Below are positions 1 through 9,688 of a DNA stretch of 22,902 bases, piece after piece (positions within the stretch are counted from its first letter, which is position 1; each line of letters starts with the position of its first letter). The notes under the pieces are model-generated. The model saw nothing but the letters and a program-made list of their open reading frames with translations. It was not told the DNA's origin and ran no database searches. The DNA is taken from NCBI GenBank assembly GCA_046076045.1, contig JBJTRI010000080.1:1-22902 (forward strand), written 5' to 3'. The position numbers and the translations under genes were made by a program. Origin of the DNA: JAIOPA01 sp046076045 (GTDB lineage Bacteria; Eisenbacteria; RBG-16-71-46).

Positions 1-303
1 GTCGGTCGGCCCTACCACGACACGCGCACCCGCCACATCTACAACCAGTACGTGATCCGCGTCGCGCGCCGCGACGAGCTCAAGAAGCACCTCGGCGAGC
101 GCAACATCGGCTGCGAGGTCTACTACCCGGTGCCGCTGCACCTGCAGAAGTGCTTCGCGCACCTCGGCTACAAGGCGGGGGACATGCCGCACTCGGAGCA
201 GGCCGCGCTCGAGACGTTGGCGCTGCCGATCTACCCCGAACTGACCGAGGACTTGATCCGCCACGTCGCGCACACCGTGCGCGAGTTCGTGGACCGGGCC
301 TGA
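1..303 (+). CDS. DegT/DnrJ/EryC1/StrS family aminotransferase, C-terminal fragment
   Basis: This is the last 100 codons of a gene that begins before the window. Members of the family are PLP-dependent aminotransferases that aminate nucleotide-linked keto-sugars for LPS, capsule or glycan synthesis in the cytoplasm. The fragment shows the family's C-terminal signature: an N-Q-Y-V-I-R strand, a D-E-L-K-K-H-L helix, then G-C-E-V-Y-Y-P-V-P-L-H-L-Q, L-G-Y, S-E-Q-A-A-L-E and L-A-L-P-I-Y-P-E-L. This spacing is most like WbpE/WlbC-type sugar aminotransferases, although the substrate cannot be read from this end. The PLP lysine lies outside the window. The stop TGA at 301-303 is followed by a hairpin, so the gene probably ends an upstream surface-polysaccharide operon. 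Confidence 0.9.
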   Translation, partial: VGRPYHDTRTRHIYNQYVIRVARRDELKKHLGERNIGCEVYYPVPLHLQKCFAHLGYKAGDMPHSEQAALETLALPIYPELTEDLIRHVAHTVREFVDRA

Positions 304-482
304 GACGGACCGGACGGGGCACGACGCCCCGCCCGGAGTGACACCCGCGAGGCGCGTCCCCGCGGCGCAGCACGAACGGAATCGAACCGCATCGCCCACC
401 CGCCCTGTTCGGCGGTGCGGTTCCGGTGGTCTCCAGCAGACCGCGGTCCCGGTCCCCTCCGGGTCCCGCGCGAGACGGTCCC
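304..482 (+). promoter_or_regulatory. intergenic region upstream of the histidine kinase, with a long hairpin at 384-423
   Basis: This 179-base gap holds the hairpin at 310-336 and a second one at 384-423. The second has a 13-pair stem (GAACCGCATCGCC against GGCGGTGCGGTTC, one T/G wobble) and a 14-base loop. A 10-bp palindrome, GACCGCGGTC, follows at about 437-447. The 11-mer GAATCGAACCG occurs twice, at 379-389 and again at 489-499 just inside the kinase gene. I see no convincing -35/-10 pair, so the kinase promoter is not identified. The structured leader could be a terminator for upstream transcripts or an attenuator-like element. Confidence 0.4.
310..336. terminator. terminator-like hairpin after the aminotransferase
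   Basis: Seven bases after the aminotransferase stop, CCGG-A-CGGGGC, a 5-base loop ACGAC and GCCCCG-C-CCGG can fold into a stem of 10 pairs with one A/C mismatch. There is no T tract, so it is either a Rho-independent terminator lacking its U-run or an mRNA 3'-end stabiliser. Basis: direct reading of the sequence. Confidence 0.45.
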
Positions 483-2375
483 ATGGCCGAATCGAACCGG
501 ACATACCCCGACGCCTTGGCGCGCCGGGTCGAGGAGGTGCGCGGCCTGTCCCACGGATCGGGACAGCCGGGCCTCGGTGCGCTCGACGACCCACGGGTCC
601 TCGCCGAGACGGTGGCGGGACTCGCGGACGACCTCGAGCTCGCGCACCGGCGTGTCCTCGAATCCCAGGTGCAGCTCGCCGCGCTGCGCGAGGTCGGGCG
701 ATCCCTGCTCGAGACCCGCGAGGTCGGCGAGGCGACGCGCCGCATCGTGCGCTTCCTGCGCGGCACCCATGACCTCGAGCAGGTCGGGCTGCTGCTCGTG
801 GATCGCGAGCGCGGCGTGCTCACCGGCACGTGGGCGGCCGGCGCCTCGCTGACGCCCGTCGAGGTGCCCCTCGTCGGGGCCGGCGGCGCGCTGCCGCGCG
901 CGCTCTGGGACGGGCGCACGGTGCAGCACCACGACCCGGTCCGCCATCCCGCGCTGGTGCTGCCCGAGGGCCACCCGCTCGCGCGCGTGATCGCGGGTCA
1001 CTCGTGGTACGCCGGCGTGCCGCTCGAGCCCGCCTCGGGCCCCGTGACGGCCGTCGCGCACGAGGACTGCACGGGCTGCGCGCTCGGGCGCACCGCGCCC
1101 GTGCCGCCGCCGGGTGCGGACACCGCGGTCTGGCGCGGCGAGGTCGAGGCCGCGCAGCGCCGCTGTGCGCGCTGCCCTCGACTGCCGCTGCTCGGCGTGC
1201 TGGTCGCCGCGCGCGGCCCCGAGTCCACGCCGCCGCCGACCGGCGAGCGCGCGCGCCTCGAGGCGGTGGCCGCCACGCTCGCGCCGCTGGTGGAGAACAT
1301 GCGCCTGGTCCACGACCTCGCCCGCAGCGAGCGGTTCCTGGGCGACGTGCTCGACTCCATGCCGAGCGCCCTGGTGGCGTTCGACGACCTCGGGCGCGCG
1401 CTCACGCTCAACGCGGTCGCCCACGACCTGCTCGGTACCGACGACGGTGCCGTGGGCACCCGCGCCGACGCGCTGCTGGGCGAGGAGGGGGGCGCGGCCG
1501 TGCGCGGCACGCTCGACACCGGGCTGCCGGTGGTCCGCCGCGAGCTCACGCTGCGCTCGCCCGCGGGGCTCTCGCTGCCGGTGCGGCTCACGACCTCACG
1601 GCTGCGCGACGCCGACGGTCGCTCGTACGGCGCGCTCGCCACGTTCCTCGACCTCACGCCGCTGCGCGCGGCCGAGGATCGTGCCCGCCAACTCGACCGG
1701 CTCGCGGCGCTGGGCCGCTTCACCTCGATGGTCGCGCACGAGATCCGCAACCCGCTCACCGGGATCGGCATGGGCGTGCGTCACCTCGCGCGCGCGCTCC
1801 GCGACCGTCCCGGCGAGGAGGAGCACGTCGAGTTCATCCTGCGCGAGATCCGCCGTCTCGACGGCATCGTGCAGGAGCTGTTCGACGTCACGCACCCGCG
1901 CAAGCTCGACCTCACCCCGCGCGCGCTCGGCGACACCCTGGCCGCCGCCGCACGCTCGGTCGCGGGCGTGTACGACGAGCGCCACGTCACGCTCACGCTG
2001 GAGCCCGCGACGCTCCCGCTCGTGCCGCACGACGCCGACCGCCTGCAGCAGGTGCTCATCAACCTGCTCAAGAACGCGGCCGAGGCCTCGCCGGCCGGTG
2101 CCCGCGTGACGGTCCGCGCCACGGTGCCCGCGGTGCCCGGCGGCACGGTCGTCGTCACGGTCGCCGACGAGGGCCCCGGGCTCGACGCCGAGGCGCAGCG
2201 CACCCTGTTCGAACCGTTCTCCACGACCAAGCCCAAGGGAACCGGGCTCGGTCTCTACGTCAGCCACGAGATCGTCAAGAGTCACGGCGGCAGCCTCACG
2301 GTCCGGAGCATCCCCGGTTCCGGTGCCACGTTCGCCGTGGAGTTGCCGTTGGACCACACGGGAGGTACGCGATGA
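483..2375 (+). CDS. cytosolic GAF-PAS sensor histidine kinase (NtrB/ZraS-like)
   Basis: This 630-aa sensor kinase autophosphorylates on His and passes the phosphate to the response regulator encoded next. A coiled-coil-like helix spans about residues 40-75. A GAF-like sensor domain spans about 75-275 and carries an insertion with Cys196-x2-Cys199 and Cys228-x2-Cys231. A PAS domain lies at about 283-395. The HisKA helix has the H-box A-H-E-I-R-N-P-L (His419), and the HATPase domain has N-L-L-K-N-A-A-E-A, D-E-G-P-G-L and G-T-G-L-G-L. No membrane segment or signal peptide is present, so the signal is probably intracellular. ATG 483 was chosen because the GTG 19 codons upstream adds only low-complexity residues; neither has a strong ribosome site. 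Its TGA overlaps the regulator's ATG by 4 bases. The ligand is unknown; the four cysteines suggest a metal, Fe-S or redox signal (inference). Confidence 0.9.
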   Translation: MAESNRTYPDALARRVEEVRGLSHGSGQPGLGALDDPRVLAETVAGLADDLELAHRRVLESQVQLAALREVGRSLLETREVGEATRRIVRFLRGTHDLEQVGLLLVDRERGVLTGTWAAGASLTPVEVPLVGAGGALPRALWDGRTVQHHDPVRHPALVLPEGHPLARVIAGHSWYAGVPLEPASGPVTAVAHEDCTGCALGRTAPVPPPGADTAVWRGEVEAAQRRCARCPRLPLLGVLVAARGPESTPPPTGERARLEAVAATLAPLVENMRLVHDLARSERFLGDVLDSMPSALVAFDDLGRALTLNAVAHDLLGTDDGAVGTRADALLGEEGGAAVRGTLDTGLPVVRRELTLRSPAGLSLPVRLTTSRLRDADGRSYGALATFLDLTPLRAAEDRARQLDRLAALGRFTSMVAHEIRNPLTGIGMGVRHLARALRDRPGEEEHVEFILREIRRLDGIVQELFDVTHPRKLDLTPRALGDTLAAAARSVAGVYDERHVTLTLEPATLPLVPHDADRLQQVLINLLKNAAEASPAGARVTVRATVPAVPGGTVVVTVADEGPGLDAEAQRTLFEPFSTTKPKGTGLGLYVSHEIVKSHGGSLTVRSIPGSGATFAVELPLDHTGGTR

Positions 2376-3802
2376 GCAAGGCCAACATCCTGGTGCTGGA
2401 GGATCAGGACTCCATCCGCCACTTCGTCGTCCGTGCGCTGGAGGACGACGGGCACGTCGTCCGCGGCGTGGACTCCATCCGCGAGGCGCGGGCGGCTCTC
2501 GAGCGGGAGATGCCCGACCTGGCCTTCCTCGACCTCAAGCTGCCCGACGGCAGCGGGCTCGACCTGCTGCGCGAGATCAAGCGTCTGCAGCCCGAGACCG
2601 CGGTCGTGCTCATGACCGCCTTCGGCGAGCTCGAGACGGCCGTCGAGGCGATGAGCGCCGGCGCGTACTGGTTCATGAAGAAGCCGTTCGAGACCGAGGA
2701 GCTGCTCGCGCTCGCCTCGCGCGCACTCGAGTCGCAGAAGATGGTGCTCGAGCTGCGCCGCCTGCGCCATCAGGCGTTCAGCGACGACGAGTTCCTGCAC
2801 TCGTCGGCCCCGGTCATGCAGGAGGCCTACGCCATCGCCGAGCAGGTCGCGCGGGGCGAGACCACCAGCGTGCTCATCGAGGGCGAGAGCGGCACGGGCA
2901 AGGAGTACTTCGCGAACCTCATCCACCGCATGAGTGCGCGGCACGCCCAGCCGTTCGTCGAGATCAACTGCGCCGCCATCCCGGCCGAGCTGCTCGAGTC
3001 CGAGCTGTTCGGGCACGAGAAGGGCGCGTTCACCGACGCGCGCGCGCAGAAGCTCGGCCTCATGGAGATGGCCAACGGCGGCACGCTGTTCCTGGACGAG
3101 ATCGGCGAGATGGCGCCCATGCTGCAGGTCAAGCTGCTGCGGGTGCTCGAGCGCCGCACGTTCCGCCGGGTCGGCGGTACCAAGGACATCTCCGTCAACC
3201 TGCGCATCATCTCGGCCACCAACCAGGACCTCGAGCGCATGGTGAGCGAGGGCACGTTCCGCGAGGACCTGTACTACCGCCTCAAGGTCGTGCCGCTCCA
3301 CGTGCCGCCGCTGCGCGAGCGTCGCGAGGACGTGCTGCCGCTGGCGCGCCTGTTCATGGAGCGCTACGCGAAGCAGTTCAAGAAGCCGTTCCGCGGCTTC
3401 ACCGAGGCCGCCGAGCGCGTGCTCACGGACTACGCCTGGCCGGGCAACATCCGCGAGCTCAAGAACCTCATGGAGCGCACGGTGCTGCTCGAGACCGCCG
3501 AGCGCATGGACGCCGGGCACCTCAAGCTCGCGGGCCGCGTGCGCGGCCCCGAGGAGGCGAGCCTGGGCCAGCGCGTGGACGAGGTCATCACCGGCATCCT
3601 GCCGCCCACCGGGATCCCGTTCGAGGCGCTGGTCGAGGAGCTGGAGCGAGCCTTGATACTGCGTGCCTCGTATGCTACCAAGTGGAACCAGAGCCGCACC
3701 GCGGAGATGCTCAACCTCAAGCGCGACAAGCTGCGCTACCGCATGAAGCTCTACGACCTCCACGCCTCGGGGCAGGGGACTCCCAGCCATCCCAACGCGT
3801 AG
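2372..3802 (+). CDS. NtrC-family sigma-54-dependent response regulator
   Basis: This 476-aa protein is the partner of the upstream kinase and an activator of sigma-54 RNA polymerase. The receiver domain (about 4-118) has the acidic pair Glu10-Asp11, phospho-acceptor Asp54, Thr82 and Lys104. The AAA+ domain (about 142-375) has Walker A G-E-S-G-T-G-K (171-177), Walker B L-F-L-D-E ending at 243, the A-T-N-Q-D sensor segment and R-E-D-L-Y-Y-R-L. The sigma-54-contacting loop reads GAFTDA (218-223) instead of the usual GAFTGA. The C-terminus (about 425-465) is a Fis-type helix-turn-helix. The start is supported by GGAGG at 2361-2365 and an ATGA overlap with the kinase. No sigma-54 promoter (TGGCAC-N5-TTGC) was found in the window, so its targets are probably elsewhere. 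Confidence 0.95.
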   Translation: MSKANILVLEDQDSIRHFVVRALEDDGHVVRGVDSIREARAALEREMPDLAFLDLKLPDGSGLDLLREIKRLQPETAVVLMTAFGELETAVEAMSAGAYWFMKKPFETEELLALASRALESQKMVLELRRLRHQAFSDDEFLHSSAPVMQEAYAIAEQVARGETTSVLIEGESGTGKEYFANLIHRMSARHAQPFVEINCAAIPAELLESELFGHEKGAFTDARAQKLGLMEMANGGTLFLDEIGEMAPMLQVKLLRVLERRTFRRVGGTKDISVNLRIISATNQDLERMVSEGTFREDLYYRLKVVPLHVPPLRERREDVLPLARLFMERYAKQFKKPFRGFTEAAERVLTDYAWPGNIRELKNLMERTVLLETAERMDAGHLKLAGRVRGPEEASLGQRVDEVITGILPPTGIPFEALVEELERALILRASYATKWNQSRTAEMLNLKRDKLRYRMKLYDLHASGQGTPSHPNA

Positions 3803-3866
3803 CACGAACTCCCGGACCCGCGGTCGTCTCGCGGCCCTGCGGGCCGCCTGTGCGGCCGCGGGTCTG

Positions 3867-4340
3867 GTGTTGCTCGCCGGGGGCTGCGGCTACACCGCGA
3901 GCCCGGCACTGCTGCCGCCGCACCTCAAGACGGTGGCCATCCCGGTGTTCGAGAACGGCACGCCCGAGGCCCAGCTCGAGCAGCAGGTCACCGACGAGGT
4001 CGTGCAGCGGTTCGTGCGCGACAACCACCTGCGCATCGTGGACGAGCGCAGCGCGAACTCGGTCCTGCGCGGCAAGGTGACCCAGTACCGCAACGCGGTC
4101 TACGGGTTCTCGGGCAGCAGCACCTCGGCCAACGCCTACCGCGTCACGATCGGGGTGCAGGTGACGTTCAAGGACCTCGTGAAGAACCGCGAGGTCTGGA
4201 GCGACGAGATCGTGAAGAGCACGATCTACTACGTGCAGGACGTCCCCGGGCAGACCGCCAAGACCGAGCTCGATGGCCGCAAGGAGGCCATCACCAAGCT
4301 CGCCGACGAGATCCTGAGCCGCAGCGTCGAAGGCTGGTGA
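3867..4340 (+). CDS. lptE: LptE-like LPS-assembly lipoprotein (true start probably upstream)
   Basis: The protein resembles LptE, the outer-membrane lipoprotein that plugs LptD during LPS export. It has a lipobox-like L-L-A-G-G-C, then G-Y, a V-A-I-P-V-F-E-N strand-turn motif, a helix with E-Q-Q-V-T-D-E-V-V-Q-R-F, and a D-x-R-S-A-N-x-V-L-x-G-K-V segment typical of the family. GTG 3867 is the first canonical start after the in-frame stop at 3744-3746, but it leaves only six residues before the Cys. The upstream in-frame codons encode an Arg-rich n-region and a hydrophobic Ala/Leu stretch, a proper signal peptide. Translation therefore likely starts at a non-canonical codon: ATC 3789 (AGGGGA nine bases upstream, giving 183 aa, the usual family length) or CTG 3837. 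The lptE-holA adjacency is common and supports the call. Confidence 0.8.
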   Translation: MLLAGGCGYTASPALLPPHLKTVAIPVFENGTPEAQLEQQVTDEVVQRFVRDNHLRIVDERSANSVLRGKVTQYRNAVYGFSGSSTSANAYRVTIGVQVTFKDLVKNREVWSDEIVKSTIYYVQDVPGQTAKTELDGRKEAITKLADEILSRSVEGW

Positions 4341-4344
4341 CGCC

Positions 4345-5373
4345 ATGGCGACCCGCAAGACGAGCGCGCGCGGTGGCCGCGGCGGCGACTCGCTCCCGGC
4401 CCCGGTCCCCGCGCTCGAGCTGCTGAAGCGCCTCGAGGGCGGCGACTTCCCGGGCACGATCCACCTCGAGGGCAGCGACGAGGCGATCAAGGCCGCGTTC
4501 CTCGCCGACCTGCGCGCGGCGTGGGCGCGCGCGGTCCCCGAGGCGCCCCCGGCGCGCATCATGCGACCGGGCGACGAGGACGGCGTGGACGCCATCCTGG
4601 CCGCCTACCAGAACACCTCCATGTTCGACCCGCGCCAGCTCGTGATCGTGTTCCGGCTCGAGGAGCTGGTGCGCAGCGAGAAGCGCGTGCAGGCGTTGGC
4701 CGAGGGGCTCGGGCGCCCGGGCGGCGAGTCGTGCCTGGTGCTCGTCGAGTCCGCGCCGTCGGACAAGCCGCGCAAGATGCTCGACGCGGTGCGCGCCGCG
4801 GTCGAGGTGCGCGTCGAGGTGGGGCCCGCCGACCCGCGCACGCTCATCGAGTGGGGCCGCCGCCGGCTCGCCGCGCACGGCGTGAAGGCCGAGGCCGGCG
4901 TGCTGCAGGCGCTCGTCGAGCGCTGCGAGCAGGACCCGCTCGCGTTCCTCAACGAGGCCTCGAAGCTCGCGGTGCTGGCGGGCGAGGGCGGCACCGCGAG
5001 CGAGGAGCACGTGCGCTCGCTGGCCTCGCCCACGCTCGACGCCGAGCTGCCCGCGTTCCTCATGGCGGTCGCGCAGGGCGACGCGGCGCGGGCCGCGCAG
5101 CGTCTGGAGCGCGTGCTCGTGGGCGGGGAGAGCGAGGGCTCGGTCATGTGGGCGCTCGGCCACCTCGCCACCTCGGCGCTCGCCTCGACCTCGCAGCGCT
5201 TCGCGTGGAGCCGGTGGAAGGAGGCGACCGCCGCCATGGTGCGCGGTCGCGACGCGAGGTCGCTGGCCCGGGCGATCGACGCGGTGTACCGCGCCGAAGC
5301 CGCGTGGAAGGGCGGGCGCTGCGACGCCCGCACCGCGCTCGAGCAAGTCACGCGCGAACTGGCCGCACGCTAG
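4345..5373 (+). CDS. holA: DNA polymerase III subunit delta
   Basis: This 342-aa delta subunit belongs to the clamp-loader complex, which opens and loads the beta sliding clamp on DNA. Recognisable family segments include L-L-K-R-L-E-G-G-D-F-P-G followed by an L-E-G-S-D-E motif, where typical delta has a Y-L-L-x-G-x-D/E. Next come the T-S-M-F-D-P-R-Q-L-V-I-V element, the Q-D-P-L-A-F-L-N-E-A-S-K-L helix, and a C-terminal helical domain ending with A-W-K-G-G-R-C-D-A-R-T-A-L-E. The atypical basic, Gly-rich first 20 residues look disordered. The ATG lies four bases after the lptE stop, with a weak GAAGG upstream, so translation is likely coupled. Length and context (lptE on one side, leuS on the other) match the family. 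Confidence 0.9.
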   Translation: MATRKTSARGGRGGDSLPAPVPALELLKRLEGGDFPGTIHLEGSDEAIKAAFLADLRAAWARAVPEAPPARIMRPGDEDGVDAILAAYQNTSMFDPRQLVIVFRLEELVRSEKRVQALAEGLGRPGGESCLVLVESAPSDKPRKMLDAVRAAVEVRVEVGPADPRTLIEWGRRRLAAHGVKAEAGVLQALVERCEQDPLAFLNEASKLAVLAGEGGTASEEHVRSLASPTLDAELPAFLMAVAQGDAARAAQRLERVLVGGESEGSVMWALGHLATSALASTSQRFAWSRWKEATAAMVRGRDARSLARAIDAVYRAEAAWKGGRCDARTALEQVTRELAAR

Positions 5374-5392
5374 CGCACGCGCCCGCCGCGGG

Positions 5393-5421
5393 GTGACGCG
5401 GCGCGCGCGAGCCGCTATCCT
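5393..5421 (+). promoter_or_regulatory. candidate promoter for leuS
   Basis: GTGACG at 5393-5398 and TATCCT at 5416-5421 are separated by 17 bases in the 77-base gap before leuS. The -10 is good and the -35 matches TTGACA at only four positions. It would start transcription near 5428, giving a short leader. Basis: sequence reading plus the sigma-70 consensus. Confidence 0.45.
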
Positions 5422-5450
5422 CGCGGGTCCATTCCACCCTTGGGGCCCCG

Positions 5451-7892
<2,442 letters not shown>

Positions 7893-7905
7893 GGGGTCGC
7901 GACGC

Positions 7906-8979
7906 GTGAACCCCGTGCACGCACGCGCGGTGCGTGCGTTCGTGGCGCACGCCGCCGACGCGGAGGCCTATGCGGGCCGCGTCGCGCACGAGTGCAAGGC
8001 GTTCCCCGAGGGCGACCTGTTCCCGTTCGTGTTCCCGGCCCTCAGCCTGTTCGCGTGGCCGGGGGACCGCCGCACGCCGCGCGCTGCGGCCCGCGCCGCA
8101 GCGCACACGCTCATGGACGCCGCCCGCCGCCGGGTCGAGGCGCGTCTGGGGTCGCTGTCGGCGCTCACGCCCGCCTCGACCTACGCGGTGCACATGGGCT
8201 GGCTCGCGCTCGCGTTCGCGGTGGTGCGCGACGAGGGCACGGCCTGCGCGCACGACGAGGCGCGCCGCCACCTGTGCGACGTCCTGCGCGCGCAACTCGA
8301 CGACGCACCGGGGGGCGGGGCGCTGCTGTCGTACCCGGGGCAGTGCTACCCGTTCGACACGCTGCCCGCCGTGGTGGCGCTGGCGCTGGACGACCGCCTC
8401 ACCGGCACGCCGCGCGCTCGCGAGACGATCGCGCGCCATCTCGCCTGGCTGCGCGGCCCGGGCGCCGAACCCGGGACCGGCCTGCCCGTGAGCCGGCTGG
8501 CGCTCGACCGGGTCCAGGTGCTCGAGGGTCCGCGCGGCTGCGACCTGTCGCTGCGCATCGCCCTGTTGGGCCTGCTCGATGCAGCGCTGGCGCGATCGCT
8601 GTACGCCGCCTACGTGCGCGGCTACGCGAGCGAGCGCGTCGTGCTGGCCGGGTTCCGCGAGTACGCCCCGGGCCGCCCCGTGACCGAGGACCTCGACTCG
8701 GGCCCCGTGGTGGCCGGGGTCGGCATGGCGGCCTCGGCTTTCGGGCTGGCGACCACGCGCGTCGTGGGTGACCGCTGGCGCCACGGCCGTCTGACGTTCC
8801 AGTTGGGGCTCTGGGACCTCGGCTGGCGGCTCGCGGTCCGGACCCGAGGGGCGCGCCTGAGAGGGGCGACCGTGCCCGGGCTGGGCGTGCCGGTGGATCC
8901 CGCGTGCGTCACCGGGTTCCTGTTCGGCGACGCGTGCCTGCTGCTCGCGTTGGGTTGGCCGCCGAGCGCCCGGGCCTGA
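7906..8979 (+). CDS. unrecognised 357-aa protein, probably helical-toroid fold
   Basis: I do not recognise this gene. It lies 13 bases after leuS, with GTG at 7906 preceded by GAGGGG at 7891-7896, and is likely co-transcribed. No signal peptide or clear membrane segment is visible. The sequence alternates amphipathic helices with short conserved-looking turns: E-G-D-L-F-P-F-V-F-P (about 35-45), S-Y-P-G-Q-C-Y-P-F-D-T-L-P-A-V (about 142-156), G-P-R-G-C-D-L-S-L-R, and D-L-D-S-G-P-V-V-A-G-V-G. Repeated helix pairs with catalytic-looking turn residues (Cys, Tyr, Asp) resemble alpha/alpha-toroid enzymes such as the linalool dehydratase/isomerase-like or terpenoid-cyclase-like folds. This is an inference from pattern only. 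Codon use matches the neighbours, so it is a real gene rather than a shadow. Confidence 0.8.
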   Translation: MNPVHARAVRAFVAHAADAEAYAGRVAHECKAFPEGDLFPFVFPALSLFAWPGDRRTPRAAARAAAHTLMDAARRRVEARLGSLSALTPASTYAVHMGWLALAFAVVRDEGTACAHDEARRHLCDVLRAQLDDAPGGGALLSYPGQCYPFDTLPAVVALALDDRLTGTPRARETIARHLAWLRGPGAEPGTGLPVSRLALDRVQVLEGPRGCDLSLRIALLGLLDAALARSLYAAYVRGYASERVVLAGFREYAPGRPVTEDLDSGPVVAGVGMAASAFGLATTRVVGDRWRHGRLTFQLGLWDLGWRLAVRTRGARLRGATVPGLGVPVDPACVTGFLFGDACLLLALGWPPSARA

Positions 8980-9086
8980 GCACGCCGGGTCGGATGCAGC
9001 GGCGGGGAGGATGGGCGGCGGCAGGAGCCGGTCGGGGGGCGGCGCGAGGCCGGGACGATGGTCACGGTCGCGGACCGATTCGCAGG

Positions 9087-9117
9087 TTTACATAATACAT
9101 ATTATGCGACATAGAAT
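9087..9117 (+). promoter_or_regulatory. AT-rich promoter with 16-bp palindromic operator
   Basis: TTTACA (9087-9092) and TAGAAT (9112-9117), separated by 19 bases, form a fair sigma-70-like promoter. Between and overlapping them lies a perfect inverted repeat, CATAATA-CA-TATTATG (9091-9106). A dyad between -35 and -10 is the classic place for a repressor or activator site. This is by far the most AT-rich stretch of the window. The gene it drives is unclear: the radical SAM gene starts about 600 bases downstream. Activity toward the minus strand cannot be excluded because the dyad is symmetrical. Confidence 0.55.
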
Positions 9118-9360
9118 TCTGGCGCTGGCCGGGGCCGAGCGCCGTGCCCGCAGCGCCCGGAACCCCTCTCGGCCCGTCCTGCGCCCGCTCGTCCAGCCCG
9201 CGGTCGCGCCCGCGTCCCACCCGGGCCCTCGTCGTCCGCGTCTCGCCATCGCCCGTGTGTGCGCTGTGCCCTGTTCGCGTCGGCTCCCGATCCTTCGCGC
9301 TCGCACAGCGCTCCCGTCTTCGCCACCCGCGCCGAGTCGACCGGTTCCGTGGCCGGCGGC

Positions 9361-9477
9361 CCGGGCGCCCAGCCGGACCTGACTTCGCCGAGCCGGCCGG
9401 GCTCGGGCTCAGCGGCTCGGGCTCAGCGGCCCGTGCTCAGCGGCCCGTGCTCAGCGGCCCGGGTGCCCAGCCGGACC
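9361..9477. repeat. four 14-bp tandem repeats bracketed by a 19-bp direct repeat
   Basis: Units at 9405-9418, 9419-9432, 9433-9446 and 9447-9460 follow the pattern G(G/T)GCTCAGCGGC(C/T)C. Units three and four are identical. The array is bracketed by CCGGGCGCCCAGCCGGACC (9361-9379) and a copy differing at one base (9459-9477). A 14-base period is not a multiple of three, which argues against coding function. Confidence 0.85.
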
Positions 9478-9688
9478 CCGAGCACCCGACCGGCGGCTCG
9501 AGCCCGTCCTGGCCCTGAGCCGGCCCCGGCGTCCGTAGCCGCCTGGCCAGGCGCACGGCCCCGAGCCTCGCGAGCCCGACCGCCGGACCGCCGACGTCGC
9601 ACCGGGCCGCAGCCGGCGAGCCCGAGCACCGGCCACATGGCCCGGCGGGCCAGGTCACACGGGGATCCCGCCCGCCACACGCCCATAC

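Noticed and set aside
3653..3676. TTGATA...TATGCT promoter-like pair inside the response regulator gene
   Set aside because: The spacer is only 12 bases, too short for sigma-70, and it lies within the HTH-coding region.
2282..3805. Long antisense open frame (507 codons) opposite the response regulator
   Set aside because: High third-position GC leaves antisense frames open; its residue pattern mirrors the sense gene and shows no domain, while the sense frame is a complete NtrC-type protein.
9104..9382. Small plus-strand open frame starting at the ATG inside the AT-rich palindrome
   Set aside because: The product is a Pro/Arg/Ala string without secondary-structure pattern, there is no ribosome site, and the ATG is part of the dyad.
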